DNA of 11,630 nt. It comes from Clostridia bacterium (GTDB taxonomy: Bacteria > Bacillota_A > Clostridia > Oscillospirales > QAKW01). Every line of letters starts with the position of its first letter. Position 1 is the stretch's first letter. This document shows, one piece after another, positions 5,661 through 11,630 of this stretch. The notes below the pieces were generated by a model. It was not told the origin of the DNA. It did not search any database and saw only the letters and a program-made list of their open reading frames with translations. A program made the translations under genes and the position numbers. The stretch spans positions 1 to 11,630 of the forward strand of contig JAFQKO010000123.1 in NCBI GenBank assembly GCA_017396865.1, written 5' to 3'.

Positions 5661-7448
5661 TAGTATATCCCACTTTGTGACAAATCGCCTAATATCAATT
5701 GTTACAGGAAATGAATACATGGCATCCGGCGATGGATTCATAACTGAGATTGATTGATCCGTAGTATACCAGTTCACATCTTGAGGGCCTGTTATGTCTG
5801 GGTCTTCAACAAAAAGTCTTTGATATGTATGCGATAGTTTTAATGAATGTCCCAATTCATGAATGATAATTTTTAACACCATAGATCTGAACGTGTTCTC
5901 CGCTGGATATTTCGTTCTAATTCGATCAAGATCAATATAAACCATGGTCGAATGCCATTTTTCATTCACTCGATTTTGAGATGTATCGACCGTCAAAACA
6001 CCGTTTACAACAAAGCGCGGCGAAGTTAAGCCCAAATACATACCGTCCGGATGTCCATTACTATCTGTACGGTCATATTGGCTCAAATTCTTCTTTTCAA
6101 TAATTGCAAGTACGTTTGATGCCGTTGCATCAGTCGTTACTTCTATGGAAAAATTTCCGTCCAACGTGTTCCATTGATCAACGCAATCCTGAATCTCATC
6201 TAAAGTAAAATCATCTAACATAGAGTCATCCACTTTAACTTTATAATTACCCGGATGAGCACTGCCACCATAAAGCCCGTATGTGCCGTCCCAAGTGTCG
6301 GTAACACCATACACCTCCCACGTTTGGTTCGCTGCATAATCAAGTTCAGATTGCACTAAATTTCCATTGTTCATTTCAAGCGCACGATAATGACCGGTGC
6401 ACCGAGACATTATAGTTACATAAAAGCGTAGCTCGCCGGTCGTCTCTCTATGATGCCAAATCTCAAATTTAAACTCCTGCCGCTTATCATTGGTGGTTCT
6501 GGGCGCCAAAACAACTGAAAGCCCTTCGGCAAAACCAGTTCCGGATATTTGAAGTGCAAGCGATGTATTTCCGGCGGGAATTATTTGATAATACCCGGTG
6601 GAACTTCCATTATAGGTTGTAGGAACAATATGAAAGGCCTGATTTAAAATGCCATTCATGTTTATCTGATAAATACTGTTGGTTGATACATTGCTACTCA
6701 GTGCCTTTTGAGTTGCTTTGTTTACAATAAAAACTTCATTAAGATGGGAGGACGAGGAAAGAGCGTTAATTACATCACTTCCTCCGGAAAGCGAATAGGT
6801 AACCGTTCCCAAAGAAGCATCGACCCAACCACGCTTGACCAGACCACTACCATCCAAATATTGAATAAAATAATATGTGACGTTGTTATATGGATTTACA
6901 CGAGAACCTAAAACCATCAACGGATATTCATCGGCATAGATTTCTCCAATCCATTTATAGGTGTTTGTTGTTCCGGCAAAAGAAAGAACCTGCGTTGTTG
7001 CCGTGCAGACACCCGGCCGATAGATATCGTATTGTGTCCATGCAAAACCCGTTATATTTAACGATGATATTGGTACATAGCCGTATACCTCTTTTTGATT
7101 TTCATACCAATACACATAATAGTAATCATAGTCTCTGCTTACTAAAAATGCCCCTTGCCCGGCAGTAAATGTTTTTCCGGTTGAAGCGCAGCCTGTTCCA
7201 TAAGGGGCATAATAGGCTGTAGCAGAAGTAACGAAGGTACACCACGGATTTGATCCGCCAAATGTCATACCGCAAGGAGCAACGGCAGATGAATCGCTCC
7301 CCTCTGATATAGGAATCAGAGGCGTTTCTCCAATGAGCGCATCCGAAGATGCATCTGATTGAGCACTTGCATTGAACCCGAGGGTTACGAGCAAGAGCGT
7401 TAAAATGGTTGCTAAAGCAATCCGCCTACAAAGGATCTTTTTAAACAT
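5658..7448 (-). CDS. Secreted metzincin-type metalloprotease with SH3-like and ricin-like modules
   Basis: The 596-residue protein has a signal peptide (KK and RR, a hydrophobic core about 10-24, likely cleavage after ASA at 29). Residues about 70-135 and 145-215 look like two SH3-type modules. Residues about 236-382 look like a ricin-type beta-trefoil, with a QxW motif (Q375, W377) and repeated NQ-x-F/YxI patterns, which usually bind sugars. The catalytic domain is about 383-596: zinc site HELGHSLKLSH at 530-540 (ligands His530, His534, His540; catalytic Glu531) and a Met-turn SVMN with Met570, as in metzincins. The usual glycine at the eighth motif position is Lys537. No propeptide cysteine switch is recognised. 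It is exported and may bind glycans or cell wall; target unknown. The start at 7448 has AAGGAGG 7 bases upstream. AT-rich compared with flanking genes. First gene of an operon with the lipoprotein. Confidence 0.85.
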   Translation of the reverse strand: MFKKILCRRIALATILTLLLVTLGFNASAQSDASSDALIGETPLIPISEGSDSSAVAPCGMTFGGSNPWCTFVTSATAYYAPYGTGCASTGKTFTAGQGAFLVSRDYDYYYVYWYENQKEVYGYVPISSLNITGFAWTQYDIYRPGVCTATTQVLSFAGTTNTYKWIGEIYADEYPLMVLGSRVNPYNNVTYYFIQYLDGSGLVKRGWVDASLGTVTYSLSGGSDVINALSSSSHLNEVFIVNKATQKALSSNVSTNSIYQINMNGILNQAFHIVPTTYNGSSTGYYQIIPAGNTSLALQISGTGFAEGLSVVLAPRTTNDKRQEFKFEIWHHRETTGELRFYVTIMSRCTGHYRALEMNNGNLVQSELDYAANQTWEVYGVTDTWDGTYGLYGGSAHPGNYKVKVDDSMLDDFTLDEIQDCVDQWNTLDGNFSIEVTTDATASNVLAIIEKKNLSQYDRTDSNGHPDGMYLGLTSPRFVVNGVLTVDTSQNRVNEKWHSTMVYIDLDRIRTKYPAENTFRSMVLKIIIHELGHSLKLSHTYQRLFVEDPDITGPQDVNWYTTDQSISVMNPSPDAMYSFPVTIDIRRFVTKWDIL

Positions 7449-7491
7449 AGTAACGCCTCCTTTAGATAGATTTATTGACCCTTCTGTTTTC

Positions 7492-7520
7492 AGTATAATA
7501 AATGAAAAATCAAAAGTCAA
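7492..7520 (-). promoter_or_regulatory. Promoter of the metalloprotease-lipoprotein operon
   Basis: On the minus strand TTGACT (7520-7515) and TATACT (7497-7492) are exactly 17 bases apart, each one base from consensus. Transcription would begin near 7485, leaving a leader of about 37 bases. Confidence 0.75.
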
Positions 7521-7603
7521 CAAAATCGGAAAAGTGTAACATTTTTGTAAAGATTCTTTGTGACACCTCCACAAAAATCAACCTCTATCTTTGTGCAGTA
7601 TGC

Positions 7604-7636
7604 AAAAAGCCATCCGAGAAGCTCTCGGATGGCTTT
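7604..7636 (-). terminator. Terminator of the CAP-SLH gene
   Basis: A 14-bp stem (7606-7619 with 7623-7636, loop AGC) begins 3 bases after the CAP-SLH stop codon. On the minus strand the outer T-run formed by 7608-7604 follows the GC-rich part of the stem. The 80 bases between this hairpin and the metalloprotease promoter hold no other feature I can support. Confidence 0.8.
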
Positions 7637-7639
7637 CCT

Positions 7640-8878
7640 TTAATTTTCGATATAGCGCATCAGGATGGTGGCAACCTGCGCGCGGGTGGCGCGGCCGTTG
7701 AAGTCGACGTAGACCGCATTATTTTTGGAAACGCCGTTGATCAGCCCCTCATGGACGGCCCATTGCACGGCGGTTTTTGCCCATGCGGGCGCCGCATCCC
7801 CATCGGCGAAGCTCTCAAGGCCTGCCAGCTCCGGCTCACTCGGATTCTGCCGCCGATCGAAGCGGAGCAGGATGGTGGCAAGCTGGGCACGGGTGATGGG
7901 TGCATTGGGATCGAAGCGGTTATCGCCAATCCCGTTGACAATTTCCTCCTCGGCAGCCCAATTAACGGCATCGGCAAACCAAGCGCCCTCCACCACGTCG
8001 GTGAAGCCGCCATCGGCCTGCGGCGCGGGGCTGCCCTCCATCCGATACAGCACCGTAACGAGCTGAGCACGGGTCATGGTTGCTTCGGGGGCAAAGAGGG
8101 TGGTTTCCATTCCGTTCATCAGCCCCGCATCAACCACGTATTCCACCGCAGACTGATACCAAGCGCCCGCAGGGATATCGCTGAAGCCGACGGTACAGGG
8201 CAGGCTCTTGCTCACGCCGTCGTAGGAAACGGTGAAGGTTGCGCTGCCGTACTGATTGGGGCGGCAATAATAGGAAACGTCCTTCAACGCCACGTAGGAG
8301 GTGCCGTGCAGATCGCAGGAAACCGAGAGCATGGCATCGGTGGAGACCAGCTTACCGCTGCGATCGAAGCGCGGCGCTTCGCCCACGATGTTGACCGCTG
8401 TGGTGGTACAGCCGCCCACAAAAAACTGCGCCCAATGGGTATAATAATAGGAGCCGTCCTTCACGTAATAGCCGCAGGCCATATGCTTATAGTCGCTATC
8501 CAGAATATTCCCGCGATGCCCCTCGCTGTTCATCCAGCCGTCCATCACCTCGGCGGGGCTGCGATAGCCCGCGGCGATATTCTCGCCCGCAGAATAATAA
8601 TCAATATCATAAAGGTCCAGCGCCGTGAAGCACTGCTCGCCGTTGGGGCGGGTATGAGAAAAGAGGGTTTCGATCTCGGTGGCGCGCAGATCCGCTGCAC
8701 CTTGCAGCTCATCAAACACCGACAACGGCTTGAGATTTGCCTTGGCACGCTGCTGATTGGTCAGCGAGAGCACCGCCCATTCCTCGGCGGAAAGATAGGC
8801 GGGCTGAGCGGCAGACGCCGCAAAGGGCAACGCCAAAACCAGCATCATCATACAGATCACGGAAAGAAAACGTTTCAT
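7640..8878 (-). CDS. CAP/SCP-domain surface protein with three SLH repeats
   Basis: The 412-residue protein has a signal peptide (MKR, hydrophobic 4-19, likely cleavage near ASA at 23). A CAP/SCP (SCP-PR1) domain spans about 32-160, with the family's conserved His75 in FSHTRPNG, the acidic GENIA at 98-102 and HRGNIL at 121-126. A linker beta-region with paired cysteines (188, 205, 228) follows, then three S-layer homology repeats (about 231-280, 291-340, 356-410), each with a TRAQ-x-x-T-x-L motif. SLH repeats bind pyruvylated secondary cell-wall polymers, so the protein is probably held on the cell wall. Bacterial CAP proteins have no settled activity. The start at 8878 is chosen over 8887 because the ribosome site (8893-8888) is 9 bases away from it but touches the earlier ATG. 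Single-gene unit with its own promoter and terminator. Confidence 0.9.
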   Translation of the reverse strand: MKRFLSVICMMMLVLALPFAASAAQPAYLSAEEWAVLSLTNQQRAKANLKPLSVFDELQGAADLRATEIETLFSHTRPNGEQCFTALDLYDIDYYSAGENIAAGYRSPAEVMDGWMNSEGHRGNILDSDYKHMACGYYVKDGSYYYTHWAQFFVGGCTTTAVNIVGEAPRFDRSGKLVSTDAMLSVSCDLHGTSYVALKDVSYYCRPNQYGSATFTVSYDGVSKSLPCTVGFSDIPAGAWYQSAVEYVVDAGLMNGMETTLFAPEATMTRAQLVTVLYRMEGSPAPQADGGFTDVVEGAWFADAVNWAAEEEIVNGIGDNRFDPNAPITRAQLATILLRFDRRQNPSEPELAGLESFADGDAAPAWAKTAVQWAVHEGLINGVSKNNAVYVDFNGRATRAQVATILMRYIEN

Positions 8879-8887
8879 TTCATTCAT

Positions 8888-8893
8888 CCTCTC
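8888..8893 (-). promoter_or_regulatory. Ribosome site that fixes the CAP-SLH start
   Basis: GAGAGG on the minus strand directly abuts the ATG at 8887 and is 9 bases from the in-frame ATG at 8878. Normal spacing favours the second ATG, which also places MKR at the head of the signal peptide. Confidence 0.65.
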
Positions 8894-8903
8894 AAGAGAA
8901 AAT

Positions 8904-8926
8904 GGAGAAGGGGGGATCCCTTCTCC
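8904..8926 (-). terminator. Terminator of the oxidoreductase gene, overlapping the CAP start region
   Basis: A 9-bp stem (8904-8912 with 8918-8926, loop of 5) is followed on the minus strand by ATTTTCTCT (8903-8895). It lies 34 bases after the oxidoreductase stop codon. The T-tail is broken, so strength is uncertain. It also sits where CAP transcription should begin. Confidence 0.6.
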
Positions 8927-8929
8927 AAA

Positions 8930-8958
8930 ATCATAACAAATATTACGCCGATTGTCAA
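8930..8958 (-). promoter_or_regulatory. Promoter of the CAP-SLH gene
   Basis: On the minus strand a perfect TTGACA (8958-8953) and TATGAT (8935-8930) are 17 bases apart. Transcription would start near 8923, inside the far arm of the terminator hairpin. The -35 box begins two bases after the oxidoreductase stop codon. Confidence 0.75.
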
Positions 8959-8959
8959 A

Positions 8960-10081
8960 TCAAAGGTCGCAGAAGATGCGCTCCTTTGCGCTCTTTTTGG
9001 CCATCAGGCACATTTTGGCGCTCAGGATGCCGTCGGAAAGGGGCGCCTTGGAGTCCTCTAAGCCCCGCACCACGTTGGCGAAGTTCTTGATCAGCTCGGC
9101 ATCGCCGCCGCTGTGGCCGTGGGTCTTGGGGATGTGGTGGCGCTCCACGTGGTCGCTGTTGTGGTAGAATACCGTCACGTCGCCGCTGTTGAAATCAAAT
9201 TCCACCGTACCGTAGTAGCCAAAGAGCCGTGCGCCGCGGCGGCCTGCGCCCTTGCGGGCGATGAAGTCCTGCGAATAGACCACGTGCATCCCGTTTTCAT
9301 ACATCACCAGGGCGCTGCAGCTATCCTCGTTACCGGTATCCACCGCAAAGCAACAACCGGAATTCTCAATGAACGGCTCGCCGTAGCTTTCCACGTTGAT
9401 ATCGCTCTCGGGACAATCCTTGCGGCGGGGGCAATCCTTGCAAAGCTGACCTGCGGGCATATCGCCCTTAAAGACCTGCTTGGAGTCCATGGCGCTGATC
9501 TGCACGGGGCGCACGTCCAGCAGGGAATTGATGTAGTCGAAATCGTGGGTGGCCTTTTGCAACCAAAGACCGCCGGTCTCCGCCTCGTCGCGGTACCATT
9601 TATGATAGTAGCCGCGGGCGTAGTTGACGTTATTATAGGCCTGCACGTGGGCAACCTTACCGATCATGCCCCGCTGAATGATATCCCGCACCACGTTGAC
9701 GATGGGTGCATTGCGCAGCGGGAAGGAAACGACCACCTTCTTATCGATCTCGGTGAGCGCCTCCAGCGCATGGAGCTGCTTCTCATCGATGGAAACAGGC
9801 TTCTCCAAAAAGGTGGGCAGGCCGTATGCGGCGGCCATCACCATGAACTTGGTATGCAGCGAGCAGCGGGTGCCGATCATCATGCAATCCAGCTTTTCGT
9901 TTTTGAGCATCTCCTCGGCGTCGGTATAGAACACCACGCCCTCATGCTCCTTATATTTTTCCTTCATCCCCTCCACGTCGGGGTCGCATACTGCGCGCAC
10001 AACAAAATCATCATTTTTTGCCAGCCGTTCCACCAGCGGAGTCAGCCGATGGCCGCTGCCGATCACACCAATTTGATACAT
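8960..10081 (-). CDS. Gfo/Idh/MocA-family NAD(P)-dependent oxidoreductase
   Basis: The 373-residue cytoplasmic protein has an N-terminal Rossmann fold with GVIGSG (5-10) and Asp33 at the end of strand 2, which favours NAD. The family EKP motif is at 93-95 (Lys94 contacts substrate or cofactor). The C-terminal alpha/beta domain carries HDFDY from His179, a likely catalytic histidine. A cysteine cluster, CKDC with C223 (C214, C217, C223), followed by C243, C244 and C255, is a form seen in a subset of this family and could bind metal or be structural. Members oxidise or reduce sugars, inositols and amino-sugar derivatives; the substrate cannot be told. The start at 10081 has AGGAGG (10095-10090) 8 bases upstream; an extension to 10165 runs into the promoter. 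Divergent from an AraC regulator that probably controls it. Confidence 0.9.
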   Translation of the reverse strand: MYQIGVIGSGHRLTPLVERLAKNDDFVVRAVCDPDVEGMKEKYKEHEGVVFYTDAEEMLKNEKLDCMMIGTRCSLHTKFMVMAAAYGLPTFLEKPVSIDEKQLHALEALTEIDKKVVVSFPLRNAPIVNVVRDIIQRGMIGKVAHVQAYNNVNYARGYYHKWYRDEAETGGLWLQKATHDFDYINSLLDVRPVQISAMDSKQVFKGDMPAGQLCKDCPRRKDCPESDINVESYGEPFIENSGCCFAVDTGNEDSCSALVMYENGMHVVYSQDFIARKGAGRRGARLFGYYGTVEFDFNSGDVTVFYHNSDHVERHHIPKTHGHSGGDAELIKNFANVVRGLEDSKAPLSDGILSAKMCLMAKKSAKERIFCDL

Positions 10082-10111
10082 CTTATGATCCTCCTCAAAA
10101 GTTCTGCCATA

Positions 10112-10140
10112 AGGATACCAAAATTTTTTTAAAAAAACAA
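10112..10140 (-). promoter_or_regulatory. Possible promoter of the oxidoreductase gene
   Basis: On the minus strand TTGTTT (10140-10135) and TATCCT (10117-10112) are 17 bases apart. A T7A7 palindrome (10124-10137) fills most of the spacer and -35 region and would make the DNA curved or stiff. Moderate match only. Confidence 0.45.
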
Positions 10141-10170
10141 GCAAATATCTGTTCAAAAATAGCACAAATC

Positions 10171-10179
10171 TGCTATAAT
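10171..10179 (+). promoter_or_regulatory. Extended -10 promoter of the AraC gene
   Basis: TGCTATAAT is a perfect extended -10 element (TGnTATAAT). The -35 region is poor (TTCAAA at 10152-10157, 16 bases away). Transcription would start near 10186, just before the ribosome site at 10188-10195, giving a nearly leaderless message of about 16 bases before ATG. Confidence 0.65.
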
Positions 10180-10201
10180 GAAGGGGTAGGAGGTGGATAC
10201 G

Positions 10202-11014
10202 ATGTTGATCTCACACGAACGGGTGATTACCGATCGCCCCTTGGCGCTCAATAGCTGCGGGCGGCAGGAGCTTGCCGACCGCGACCGTGTATGCGCCCGC
10301 CGCAACGGGCGGGGGGATTACCATATTTTGTATATCCTGCAAGGGCGGTGCTATGCCACCCTTGCGGGAAAGGAGCAGCAGATCGGGGCGGGGAATCTGA
10401 TCCTCTACCGCCCCTATGAACCGCATTTTTATCGGTTCTTTGCCGCCGACCGCCCTGTTTCGCTGTATCTCCATTTCAGCGGTTCGGAGTGCGAGCGACT
10501 GTTGGCACGGTTCGGGTTGGATCGATCGGTTACCGAGATCGGGGTCAGCGATCGGCTGGAAAGCATCTTCTATAAGCTGCAGGATGAATATATCCTCAAA
10601 AAGCCCTTCTGCGAGGAGGTCTGCGCAGGGCTGTTGATGCAGTTTTTGGCGGCGGCGGGACGTAAACTGCAGGAGCACAATACCGCTCCCCTCTACCCCG
10701 GCAAGGGGATCGATCAGGCTTGCCTGATGATGCACCGCCATTTTTTTGAAAACCATCCCATTTCCTTTTATGCGGATTTTTGCCACCTGAGCGAGAGCCG
10801 CTTCTCCCATGCCTTTAAGGCGCGCACCGGGCTTTCGCCGAAAAGCTATCTTGCGCGGATGCGGGCAGAGATCGCCATCGACCTGCTGGAGACCAGCGAT
10901 CTTTCCCTTTCGGAGATCGCCCGCTCGGTCGGCATCGAGGACAGCAACTATTTCAGCCGCTTTATCAAAAAACAAACGGGGCATACCCCGTCTTTTTATC
11001 GTAATGCGGAATAA
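10202..11014 (+). CDS. AraC-family transcriptional regulator
   Basis: The 270-residue protein has an N-terminal cupin-type sensor domain (about 15-95, with YHILYILQG at 40-48 and LILYRPYEPHFYRF at 67-79 as typical AraC-cupin strands). The C-terminal double helix-turn-helix is about 170-268. Its first DNA helix falls at FCHLSESRFSHAFKARTG and the second at LSLSEIARSVG followed by DSNYFSRFIKKQTGHTPSFYR, which matches the AraC signature. Such proteins usually activate sugar genes on ligand binding. The start at 10202 is preferred because AGGAGGTG (10188-10195) is 6 bases upstream; a GTG at 10193 lies inside that ribosome site. Divergent from the Gfo/Idh/MocA oxidoreductase, a likely target. Ends 9 bases before a strong hairpin. 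Confidence 0.9.
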   Translation: MLISHERVITDRPLALNSCGRQELADRDRVCARRNGRGDYHILYILQGRCYATLAGKEQQIGAGNLILYRPYEPHFYRFFAADRPVSLYLHFSGSECERLLARFGLDRSVTEIGVSDRLESIFYKLQDEYILKKPFCEEVCAGLLMQFLAAAGRKLQEHNTAPLYPGKGIDQACLMMHRHFFENHPISFYADFCHLSESRFSHAFKARTGLSPKSYLARMRAEIAIDLLETSDLSLSEIARSVGIEDSNYFSRFIKKQTGHTPSFYRNAE

Positions 11015-11023
11015 GCGGCTATA

Positions 11024-11065
11024 AAATGCGCCGAACGTCTTTTGACGTTCGGCGCATTTAATTTT
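11024..11065 (+). terminator. Strong bidirectional terminator after AraC gene
   Basis: A perfect 16-bp stem (11024-11039 with 11044-11059, TTTT loop) is followed on the plus strand by AATTTT. The stem ends in AAA/TTT, so on the minus strand it ends in TTTT as well. It lies between the convergent AraC gene and the right-edge gene and can serve both. Confidence 0.8.
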
Positions 11066-11074
11066 GTGGTTATC

Positions 11075-11630
11075 TTAATAAAGAGTCTGATTGTGGTAGA
11101 CCCAGTCGATCTCCCGGACTATGTAATTGGGTTTCTCAAAATAAAGAAGGGTGTTATCCGTACTTATTCGATATTCCTTCCAATCAATAACATAGGGTTC
11201 ATCCGTTACCAACGATTGTTCTGTCGAAATGACAACCGTAACGGACGGATCCTCTTTCAGAACCGCCACAAAGAAGCCGGGGTAGATGGCTGTTGTGGTG
11301 ATATGAATTCCATCCTCTTGATCGCAGAAGCGTTTGTTTAGCGTAACCAAGTCCATAGATTCAAGCTCTATCTTCGGCGGTTCCAACAGCGATTTCATTG
11401 CCGCAACAGAAGCATCACTTAATTGATAATACGCCTGATCTGCGCGCAACTGTTTTGCCTGCAGATCGACAGCATATTCGCCGTAAAATAAACCGTCCGA
11501 ATGAAACACCTGAACGATGTAGGGATAATCGGCCTCTTTTGCAGCGCTTGCCGTGATCGGTTCCGCCAGAAGAAATACCTGATCTGCCAATATTTTGGTA
11601 TGGTCCTTACCAAAGCTAATAGAGCCGTTC
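11075..11630 (-). CDS. C-terminal part of an unrecognised gene leaving the right edge
   Basis: At least 184 residues are open in one minus-strand frame up to the window edge, with no stop and no ATG plus ribosome site at the upstream end. A TTG at 11590 has no ribosome site, and reading continues through it (residues GKDHTKILADQVF), so the gene is truncated by the window rather than starting there. The visible part has alternating hydrophobic and polar stretches (YPYIVQVF, HITTTAIYPGFFVAVL, TVVISTE), suggesting a beta-rich fold, and no membrane segment or signal peptide. I do not recognise the family. Base composition is lower in GC than the neighbouring AraC and oxidoreductase genes and resembles the lipoprotein gene. 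Ends at the bidirectional hairpin. Confidence 0.65.
   Translation of the reverse strand, partial: NGSISFGKDHTKILADQVFLLAEPITASAAKEADYPYIVQVFHSDGLFYGEYAVDLQAKQLRADQAYYQLSDASVAAMKSLLEPPKIELESMDLVTLNKRFCDQEDGIHITTTAIYPGFFVAVLKEDPSVTVVISTEQSLVTDEPYVIDWKEYRISTDNTLLYFEKPNYIVREIDWVYHNQTLY

Noticed and set aside
7449..7574. Longer metalloprotease start at a TTG near 7574
   Set aside because: It lies upstream of the strong promoter at 7492-7520 and would bury the signal peptide; the ATG at 7448 has an ideal ribosome site.
7502..9061. Long plus-strand frame of 519 codons opposite the CAP-SLH gene
   Set aside because: It is antisense to a gene with signal peptide, CAP and SLH domains; its His/Gly/Ile-rich product has no recognisable domain and it crosses two terminators.
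9113..10132. Plus-strand frame of 339 codons opposite the oxidoreductase gene
   Set aside because: Antisense shadow of a clear Gfo/Idh/MocA gene, with no ribosome site and His/Val/Ala-rich random content.

Overview
The window looks like chromosomal DNA of a Gram-positive, Clostridia-like (possibly gut Oscillospirales) bacterium. Nearly every gene has a strong AGGAGG-type ribosome binding site 7 to 9 bases before its start. Promoters are textbook sigma-A type, terminators are factor-independent hairpins, and there are SLH-domain and lipobox-bearing surface proteins. The taxonomic reading is inference; no rRNA or marker gene is present. I found no tRNA, rRNA, CRISPR array, transposase or phage gene.

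Left part (1-4640) is a sugar-metabolism-like block. A start codon at 10-8 marks a minus-strand gene leaving the left edge; its ribosome binding site lies in the 3' arm of a 16-bp hairpin. Next come a phosphomannomutase-like HAD phosphatase (177-893, minus) divergent from a DeoR-family repressor (1047-1799, plus). A GH30 glycoside hydrolase without signal peptide (1786-3117, minus) converges on and overlaps the DeoR gene. It is divergent from a WYL-domain regulator (3321-4316, plus) that is translationally overlapped with a small Dabb-domain protein (4309-4605).

Middle part (4644-7520, minus) is visibly more AT-rich. It carries a two-gene unit of exported proteins: a secreted metzincin-type metalloprotease with SH3-like and ricin-like modules, followed 12 bases later by a lipoprotein of unknown function. 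Next upstream is a CAP/SCP protein with three SLH repeats (7640-8878, minus), with its own promoter.

Right part has a Gfo/Idh/MocA oxidoreductase (8960-10081, minus) divergent from an AraC-family regulator (10202-11014, plus), a strong bidirectional hairpin, and the C-terminal part of an unrecognised AT-rich minus-strand gene that leaves the right edge.

The recurring layout is one regulator divergent from one sugar-related enzyme, three times, each with a different regulator family (DeoR, WYL, AraC). This suggests separately induced small carbohydrate or sugar-phosphate modules around an inserted or differently evolved cell-surface cluster. The most unusual points are the ribosome-site-occluding hairpin at the left edge, the overlapping divergent -10 boxes at 928-935, the secreted protease with a lysine where the metzincin motif normally has glycine, and the CAP promoter that fires into a terminator hairpin.
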